Part shown: in pieces, positions 57,849 through 64,000 of the stretch | Numbering within the stretch: the first letter of the stretch is position 1 | Layout: the number at the start of each line of letters is the position of its first letter | Assembly: GCF_019931065.1 (NCBI RefSeq) | Contig: NZ_JAIOUQ010000007.1 | Location: 1 to 64,000, forward strand | Source: Methanobacterium spitsbergense | GTDB taxonomy: Archaea > Methanobacteriota > Methanobacteria > Methanobacteriales > Methanobacteriaceae | DNA length: 64,000 bases | Direction: 5' to 3' | The notes under the pieces: model-generated | What the model was told of the DNA's origin: nothing | Databases searched by the model: none | Seen by the model: only the letters and a program-made list of their open reading frames with translations | Program-made: the position numbers and the translations under genes

Positions 57849-58486
57849 TAGATCACCTTCGCTACTGGACCCATGGTTGTCTTTACATACATGGATTTTA
57901 TTTGGCTTCTACCTTTCTCAAGTTTCCTGTCTAATATATCAAGCACTGCTTCAATATTAGCTGCAATGAGCTCATCATCCATATCTTGAGTACCGACAAT
58001 TGCTTGGACAACTGGTTGGTCCTTCATTCTAACTTTTGCTGTATTTTTAAGTCTCTCCATTAACGGCTCGGGTTTAGCTGAGGCCGGAACTGGCTTTGGC
58101 ATTTTTTTCCTTGGTCCTAAAACTGGTCCTAGGAATCTACCCACGAAGGGCATGAGATCTGCCTGTGCAACGAAAAAGTCATGCTTGTTTGCAACCTTTT
58201 TGGCTGCTTTCCTGTCTTTTCCAAAGGCTTCTAAATCTTCTTTGGTTATAACAAGATCTGCACCTGCATTTTTCGCTTGAAGAGCCAGTTCTCCTTCTGC
58301 TATAAAGACAATTGATACGTCTTTACCACGGCCACTTGGGAGAAACACTTCTTCGTCTATACGGTTTTCTGGCTTTTTCACGTCTAAATCCTTGATGGTT
58401 ATTACAACATCAACGGATTGTGTGAAGTTTCTCGGCTTTGAATCCGCTTTAGCCTTCTTCACCGCTTCCAATATCTCTTGTTTCAT
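57848..58486 (-). CDS. rpl1: 50S ribosomal protein L1
   Basis: This 212-residue protein forms the L1 stalk of the large subunit. The family signatures [35 protein letters not shown] and [17 protein letters not shown] are visible. In Methanococcus, L1 represses its own operon by binding the mRNA; a similar feedback here is plausible given the hairpin-rich leader of about 210 bases. GGAGG lies six bases before the ATG. Confidence 0.96.
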   Translation of the reverse strand: MKQEILEAVKKAKADSKPRNFTQSVDVVITIKDLDVKKPENRIDEEVFLPSGRGKDVSIVFIAEGELALQAKNAGADLVITKEDLEAFGKDRKAAKKVANKHDFFVAQADLMPFVGRFLGPVLGPRKKMPKPVPASAKPEPLMERLKNTAKVRMKDQPVVQAIVGTQDMDDELIAANIEAVLDILDRKLEKGRSQIKSMYVKTTMGPVAKVI

Positions 58487-58499
58487 CTAATTCCTCCAT

Positions 58500-58667
58500 G
58501 AACTTTTTAATTAAAAGTTCACACGAATTATTTTCTTTGTACTGTGTTCCATGATATGATTTTGGCCATATCTATGAATTTGAATTTGTGAAATACTATT
58601 GAATTTTATTATGATTATGATAATTGAACTATCATTACATAAAAGCATGATCATTAAATTTGATCAT
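58500..58667 (-). promoter_or_regulatory. Hairpin-rich leader upstream of rpl1
   Basis: GAACTTTT (58507-58500 on this strand pairs with 58520-58513) forms an eight-base stem with a five-base loop directly before the rpl1 ribosome site. Further upstream ATGATCA/TGATCAT (58647-58653, 58661-58667) and an ATGATA/TATCAT pair near 58,620-58,638 form more hairpins. They may be L1-binding, attenuation or rpl11 end signals. Confidence 0.45.
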
Positions 58668-58695
58668 CAAAAACTCAATTAAAAATGAAATAAAT

Positions 58696-59627
<932 letters not shown>

Positions 59628-59706
59628 ACTATCACTAACCTTTAATAAATTATTTCTTAAACAGTGTTATAAATGATTTTAATATGATCTTGAAAATTTA
59701 ATTCAT

Positions 59707-59892
59707 CTAAATTTGACCTAAAAGTTGAGCGGCTATGCTAATTATAAAGCCAATAGCACCTATTATCAGGACGCCTATCCCGGTTATCTTTGCAACATTC
59801 ATGAATTCTTCTCTGCCTGGTTTTTTAGACACATGCAGAACTCTTTGACAGAGTTTTATAAAATCGACGATAGATTTTTTATTCAAGTTCAT
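59707..59892 (-). CDS. secE: Protein translocase subunit SecE (Sec61 gamma)
   Basis: The 61-residue protein has the amphipathic SecE helix (FIKLCQRVLHVSKKPGREEF) and a single C-terminal membrane helix (GIGVLIIGAIGFIISIAAQL), matching archaeal Sec61 gamma. I choose ATG 59892; a GTG 12 bases upstream is possible. It leads the secE-spt5-rpl11 transcript; a TATA box about 90 bases upstream is the probable promoter. Confidence 0.93.
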   Translation of the reverse strand: MNLNKKSIVDFIKLCQRVLHVSKKPGREEFMNVAKITGIGVLIIGAIGFIISIAAQLLGQI

Positions 59893-59978
59893 AGAAATAC
59901 CCACTTCGGTTATAATTATAGAGAATGAGAATTTTTAAAATTTAGATAGATCACATTAGGAGGGTATAGGTTTAGGGA

Positions 59979-59986
59979 TTTATAAA
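59979..59986 (-). promoter_or_regulatory. Probable TATA box of the secE-spt5-rpl11 operon
   Basis: TTTATAAA at 59979-59986 is the best TATA match in the spacer between ftsZ and secE. Transcription would start near 59,958 and give a leader of about 65 bases before the secE start. Confidence 0.4.
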
Positions 59987-60078
59987 CCTTTCCATTTACT
60001 GGAAGATGGTAATCACTAAACTTAAGGAAAATGGGGTAGATGTTTAAAAGTGGGTTTTTGCCTTAATAAAATGTTGGA

Positions 60079-61227
60079 TTAAAAAACACCATCTATAAAT
60101 TCTTCCAATGAAGATTCAGGAATACTTTCTCGTTGTTTTTCTTCAACGAATTCCTTCTCACCAGGCATTCCAAATATGTGCGGAGACTTTACTCCAGCAA
60201 CAACAATTGTTGTCCTGATAACATTTTCAAGGTCTTCCTGTATCTGAGTTCCCCATATTATATTTGCATCTGGATCTAATTCGTCAGCAACTATTTGAAC
60301 GACTTTTTCAGCTTCGTGCAGTGTCAGATCCGAGCTTCCTGAGATGTTGATCAATGCACCTTTTGCATTGGATATGTCCAAGTCAAGAAGTGGACTGTTA
60401 AGTGCCTCGTGAACAGATTCTATTGCTCTGTCACCAGAGTCTGATTCACCCATTCCAATCATGGCCATACCAGATCCCATCATTATGCTTCTAATATCTG
60501 CAAAATCGAGACTTACTAGACCAGGTTTGGTTATGAGTTCGGTAATTCCTTTAACTGCTCTTCCAAGAAGTTCATCTGCAACCATGAATGCCTTGTTTAT
60601 AGGCAGGTTAGGTGCGACTTCGAGTAGTTTGTCGTTTGGTATTACTATCACAGTATCTGCAGCACTTTGGAGCTTTTCAAGGCCCTTTTCTGCATTTTCT
60701 CTTCTTCTGAGTCCTTCTGCACTGAAAGGCATGGTTGCAACTGCAATTGTTAAAGCGCCGATTTTCTTTGCTAACTTGGATATGACAGGTGCAGAACCAG
60801 TTCCAGTTCCTCCACCTAAACCGCAGGTTACAAAGACCATATCTGCCCCTTCAAGTTTTTCCTTGAGTTGTTCCTCACTTTCTTCAGCACTTTCTTCTCC
60901 GATATCAGGCATTCCACCTGCACCGAGTCCTCCACACGTAGATCTTCCAATCAACAGCTTATGATCAGATTTTGAATAAAAGAGATCTTGTGCATCCGTA
61001 TTAACGGAAAGTGTGCCTGCACCTTCGACTCCTATCTCCGCAAGTCTTGAAACTGTGTTATTTCCAGCCCCTCCAGTTCCTACAACGAAAATTTTAGCCC
61101 GGCTTCGTTGGATAATCTCTTTAAGATCGCTGTCGATGTTGTCGTCATATGAATTGCGCTCTTCCATGGTTGATCTTTCCTTTCTTTTTTCAGATTCCTT
61201 TATGGTATTGTTTATAAGAGATTTCAA
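60079..61227 (-). CDS. ftsZ: Cell division protein FtsZ
   Basis: This tubulin homologue forms the division ring. The GTP-binding signatures are [19 protein letters not shown] near residue 50 and the tubulin motif [11 protein letters not shown] near 136; the synergy loop is near [21 protein letters not shown] use TTG 61227, behind a GGGGGT site, because the resulting N-terminus [12 protein letters not shown] resembles that of other archaeal FtsZ proteins; ATG 61167 is the alternative. The 382-residue length is normal. It lies upstream of secE, a typical archaeal neighbourhood. Confidence 0.96.
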   Translation of the reverse strand: MKSLINNTIKESEKRKERSTMEERNSYDDNIDSDLKEIIQRSRAKIFVVGTGGAGNNTVSRLAEIGVEGAGTLSVNTDAQDLFYSKSDHKLLIGRSTCGGLGAGGMPDIGEESAEESEEQLKEKLEGADMVFVTCGLGGGTGTGSAPVISKLAKKIGALTIAVATMPFSAEGLRRRENAEKGLEKLQSAADTVIVIPNDKLLEVAPNLPINKAFMVADELLGRAVKGITELITKPGLVSLDFADIRSIMMGSGMAMIGMGESDSGDRAIESVHEALNSPLLDLDISNAKGALINISGSSDLTLHEAEKVVQIVADELDPDANIIWGTQIQEDLENVIRTTIVVAGVKSPHIFGMPGEKEFVEEKQRESIPESSLEEFIDGVF

Positions 61228-61457
61228 TTCCTACCCCCACAGCTAATGTTTTATTATGTTAATTGTGTTATTGTACTAACTTATATTTAAAAGCAACGGT
61301 ATTTTTAATGATAATTTACCACTGAACTATGATTTTTAACCGATATCATTTAAATCTCATAGAATGTTATGCACGAAGCAAATGTGAACTTACTTGTTTC
61401 ACTTGTTTCTAGTGTGAACAATCTGAAGGAAAGTTGGGTCATTGCATCCTCTCAAGA

Positions 61458-62027
61458 CTAAGGTCTTGGCATTGCAATGATCTCATTTATTTTGAGGTCA
61501 AAGAAGTTTCCCATGTGAGCTGGTTTCAAAACAATAGCTGCATCTAAACCCTTTGCAGTTCCGCCTACAGCAATAATCTCTGAATCTGTAGGTATAAGGC
61601 CGGCATCAGATACCATTATACTTATTTCCACACCAACTTTAACTCCCTGAGAGAATAGGCGAAGAGTGGCTGCAATAACTTCTACAGGAGTTATACCTCC
61701 GAATTTATTGGATATTCCTCTTCCAACGCCGCTTAATGAATGCGATCCAACATAAATTTTTACACCCATTTTTTCTAATTCAGTTCTGTTTTGGGATTCA
61801 ATTTCAATAGAATCATCGCCCTTGAAACCAGCATGATGTGTTACATTAACAATGTTCACTTTAGGATCTCCGATGCTCTTTGCAAGCTTCACACCAGATT
61901 TTCCTGATGCAGATGCAACAACAACATGATCAATACCAAGTTCTTTTCTCCTGATCTTTACCAGTTCAATTAATTTGTTGGTATTTTCTTCTCCAGGATT
62001 TTCGAAGTAATGGATAGATTTTTCCAT
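61458..62027 (-). CDS. Pyruvate kinase alpha/beta domain-like protein
   Basis: This 189-residue protein corresponds to the C-terminal alpha/beta (PK_C) domain of pyruvate kinase without its catalytic barrel. The segments [20 protein letters not shown] and [20 protein letters not shown] are typical of stand-alone archaeal copies, and [20 protein letters not shown] near the end completes the family. Its function is unknown; an allosteric or nucleotide-binding role has been guessed. GGAGATGG precedes ATG 62027. It diverges from comA. Confidence 0.86.
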   Translation of the reverse strand: MEKSIHYFENPGEENTNKLIELVKIRRKELGIDHVVVASASGKSGVKLAKSIGDPKVNIVNVTHHAGFKGDDSIEIESQNRTELEKMGVKIYVGSHSLSGVGRGISNKFGGITPVEVIAATLRLFSQGVKVGVEISIMVSDAGLIPTDSEIIAVGGTAKGLDAAIVLKPAHMGNFFDLKINEIIAMPRP

Positions 62028-62250
62028 ACAAACCATCTCCTCTAATTTAAATTATTATTTTGTACCATTATGTTTCAGTGTTAATTAGTTATGTGTACTA
62101 TATAAATTATTTTTTTTATTACTTCCATACTTTTTTTAATATTGGTTAATCTAATTGAAATAAATATTCTGGTTTAAGAAATTTTTTGTATTGTTTAATT
62201 AATGAAAAAAGCTAACTATGAAAATATACATAACAAAGTAAGGTGATGCA

Positions 62251-63027
62251 ATGAATGCATTTGATTTTCTTACAAATGATCGTGTTAGAAACCCTGAAGA
62301 GGGTATTACAATGATGTTAGACAAAGGAATGGGTCCTAACATGGTAGAAGACTTTCTGGAGATATCAAGATCCTATGTTGATCTAGCAAAACTCGGATGG
62401 GGAACTTCCGCTATTCATGAAAGAGAACTAATAAAATATAAGGTTGATACGTATTTATCCAATGATATTATTCCATATCCTGGAGGAACACTCTTTGAAC
62501 TGGCATATATTAAGGGTAAATTTGATGAATTTTTAGTTGAATCAGATAAACTAGGATTTAAGGCAATTGAAATATCAGATGGTACAGTTGATATTACACC
62601 CAAAGAAAGGGCGAGAATAATTCGTGAAGTTAAAGAAGTAGGGTTCATGACTTTAACAGAGGTAGGTAAAAAGGATCCAAAAAAAGACCATCATTTTACA
62701 GCCCAGGACAGGGTTAAACTTGTAAAATTGGACCTTGAATCTGGTGCAGATAAGGTTATAATAGAGGGAAGAGAGGGTGGAAAAGATTTGGGTATTTTTA
62801 ATGGTAAAGGTGATGTAAAGGAAGACGATATTCAAGTTTTTGTTGATAACCTTGACATTAATAAATTGATATGGGAAGCTCCCCAGAAAAATCAGCAAAC
62901 TTATCTAATACTTAAATTTGGAGCCAATGTTAATCTTGGAAACATATCTCCCGAGGAAATAACAGCCCTAGAAACAATGAGAAGAGGTTTGAGGGGAGAT
63001 ACTTTGGGAAAGGTGAATCTTTTATGA
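62251..63027 (+). CDS. comA: Phosphosulfolactate synthase
   Basis: ComA adds sulfite to phosphoenolpyruvate to give (2R)-phosphosulfolactate, the first step of coenzyme M synthesis in many methanogens. The 258 residues show [19 protein letters not shown] near residue 42, [13 protein letters not shown] near 73, [13 protein letters not shown] near 97, [15 protein letters not shown] near 130 and the ending [18 protein letters not shown]. An AGGTGATG site precedes the start. Its stop overlaps the start of the ABC ATPase gene by four bases. Confidence 0.95.
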   Translation: MNAFDFLTNDRVRNPEEGITMMLDKGMGPNMVEDFLEISRSYVDLAKLGWGTSAIHERELIKYKVDTYLSNDIIPYPGGTLFELAYIKGKFDEFLVESDKLGFKAIEISDGTVDITPKERARIIREVKEVGFMTLTEVGKKDPKKDHHFTAQDRVKLVKLDLESGADKVIIEGREGGKDLGIFNGKGDVKEDDIQVFVDNLDINKLIWEAPQKNQQTYLILKFGANVNLGNISPEEITALETMRRGLRGDTLGKVNLL

Positions 63028-63800
63028 TTGATAAAATAACCATAATAGGCGGCTACAACAAACAGGGAGAAAAGGAACCTGTAGAAGAAGTAGTTATAAA
63101 AAAAGGAGAAATATTTGGGGTTGTGGGTCCAACAGGGAGCGGTAAAAGTTCTCTTATAGGGGACATAGAGCAGTTGGCACAGAAGGATACCTTCTCAAAG
63201 AGGAAAATCCTAGTAAATGATGAAGAACCAAGCTACGGTGATAGAACTAATCCGCGAAAAAAAATGGTTGCCCAGTTATCTCAGAACATGAACTTCCTAG
63301 CAGACATGAGTGTTGGTGATTTTTTAAGTCTTCATGCTAAGTGCAGAGGTGCCAGCAGTAAATGTGTGGATGCTGTAATAAGCCTTGCAAATACACTAAC
63401 TGGAGAACCCATAAAATCCGACCACGAACTTACCATATTAAGCGGTGGTCAGTCAAGGGCCTTGATGGTAGCAGACGTAGCAATTATCAGCAATTCTCCA
63501 ATAGTACTTATTGATGAGATAGAAAATGCAGGTATAAAAAAACATGACGCTCTTAAGGTACTTTCAGGGCACGGGAAAATAGTTATGGTTGTAACCCACG
63601 ATCCTGTACTTGCACTAATGACAGACAGAAGGATTGTAATGAAGTCTGGGGGAATGGAAAAGGTGGTAGGCACAACAGAAGCTGAAAAATCCCTTTCCAA
63701 AAAATTAAATAAAATAGATGAACTCATGTTGAGTTTGAGGGATCAAGTTAGGAATGGGGAAGTTATTGAAGACATTGAAATGGGGGATGTTGTATTATGA
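63024..63800 (+). CDS. ABC-type ATPase without membrane partner
   Basis: The 258-residue protein is an ABC ATPase: Walker [19 protein letters not shown] near residue 33, Q-loop [10 protein letters not shown] near 85, signature [16 protein letters not shown] near 138, Walker [14 protein letters not shown] near 158, and switch His in VTHDP near 190. No permease gene is adjacent, and the C-terminal acidic tail is unlike transporter subunits. It overlaps comA and the GTPase gene, both by four bases, so the three are translated together. The substrate or client is unknown, but a link to cofactor or enzyme assembly is a fair inference. Confidence 0.88.
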   Translation: MIDKITIIGGYNKQGEKEPVEEVVIKKGEIFGVVGPTGSGKSSLIGDIEQLAQKDTFSKRKILVNDEEPSYGDRTNPRKKMVAQLSQNMNFLADMSVGDFLSLHAKCRGASSKCVDAVISLANTLTGEPIKSDHELTILSGGQSRALMVADVAIISNSPIVLIDEIENAGIKKHDALKVLSGHGKIVMVVTHDPVLALMTDRRIVMKSGGMEKVVGTTEAEKSLSKKLNKIDELMLSLRDQVRNGEVIEDIEMGDVVL

Positions 63801-64000
63801 AAATGATAATTGTTGCAGGAACCCCTGGATCTGGAAAGACAGCAGTACTTATACATGCTCTCCGAAGCCTTAAAGAAAGAAATTTAAAATCATCAGTAGT
63901 AAAAATAGATTGTCTCTATACCGATGATGGTAAAAAATTCGAAAAAATTGGTATACCCACCAAAGTAGGCTTGTCAATGGATATGTGTCCAGATCACTAT
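63797..64000 (+). CDS. P-loop GTPase (HypB/CooC-like), cut by the window end
   Basis: The first 68 residues are visible: [20 protein letters not shown] is a P-loop (GTPGSGKT), followed by a Lys-rich stretch and [17 protein letters not shown], the pattern of SIMIBI GTPases such as HypB or CooC that load nickel or other cofactors. The gene continues past the window. It overlaps the ABC ATPase stop codon (ATGA), pointing to joint function. Confidence 0.8.
   Translation, partial: MKMIIVAGTPGSGKTAVLIHALRSLKERNLKSSVVKIDCLYTDDGKKFEKIGIPTKVGLSMDMCPDHY

Noticed and set aside
61300..61345. Possible C/D box guide RNA (ATGATAA, then CTGA and ATGATT)
   Set aside because: The C box has a mismatch and no final D box is found at the right distance.

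Overview
This window is a stretch of archaeal chromosome from a methanogen, most likely a mesophilic member of the Methanobacteriales close to Methanobacterium. The evidence is archaeal information-processing genes (TFB, archaeal DnaG, Gar1, S3Ae, L40e, P0/P1 stalk proteins, Spt5/NusG, SecE), archaeal lipid synthesis (GGGP synthase), coenzyme M synthesis (ComA), HypD, a DUF39/ferredoxin protein of the methanogenesis-marker type, and a MurD-like ligase of the kind that builds pseudomurein. DNA is AT-rich, spacers especially so. Genes usually carry strong GGAGG-type Shine-Dalgarno sites about six bases before the start.

Layout. 0-4 kb: TFB and Gar1, a flippase-like membrane protein, RraA-like and DUF211 proteins, all leftward. 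4-8.5 kb: Toprim protein, DnaG, a LonB-like AAA ATPase without protease domain, and XerA, rightward. 8.5-12 kb: very AT-rich accessory stretch with a BioY biotin transporter, DUF1284, a small membrane protein, DUF1697, and spacers with repeats and gene-like fragments. 12-15 kb: an ArsR regulator and a bacterial-type LonA protease in one operon behind a palindromic operator. 15-18 kb: poorly characterised proteins, including an ASCH-TPR protein. 18-26 kb: a long leftward array from S3Ae through ApgM, GlmM, GlmU-like, gamma carbonic anhydrase, HisC and an NrdG-like radical SAM protein, centred on amino-sugar nucleotide supply. 26-32.5 kb: flavodoxin, NifX-like, methyltransferase, Fe-S flavoprotein, CPBP protease, an interrupted serine dehydratase, DUF116 and a zinc ribbon. 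32.7-38.3 kb: chelatase-like AAA-VWA protein, flavin reductase, Tsr3, L40e, GGGPS, DUF169 and a small coiled-coil protein. 38.4-45.7 kb: large surface beta-propeller protein, MobA-like transferase, membrane-anchored protein and Mur ligase. 45.9-52 kb: HypD, phosphoglycolate phosphatase, TldE/PmbA, a radical SAM protein, HEAT-repeat and zinc-ribbon proteins. 52-61 kb: marker-16-type protein, AlaRS, and the classic SecE-Spt5-L11-L1-P0-P1 cluster with FtsZ upstream. 61-64 kb: pyruvate-kinase-domain protein, then ComA, an ABC ATPase and a GTPase overlapping end to end and running off the window.

The most unusual signals are: two genes whose reading frames demand non-standard start codons (AUA for the ASCH-TPR protein, CUG for a membrane-anchored protein), each placed six bases behind a strong Shine-Dalgarno; a serine dehydratase cut by one in-frame TAA; a cluster of four TCGTTATAG direct repeats in a gene-free spacer; a branched hairpin element between the Toprim gene and dnaG; a protease-less LonB paralogue with a zinc ribbon; and the TldE-radical SAM pair. 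I saw no tRNA, rRNA, CRISPR array or intact insertion sequence.
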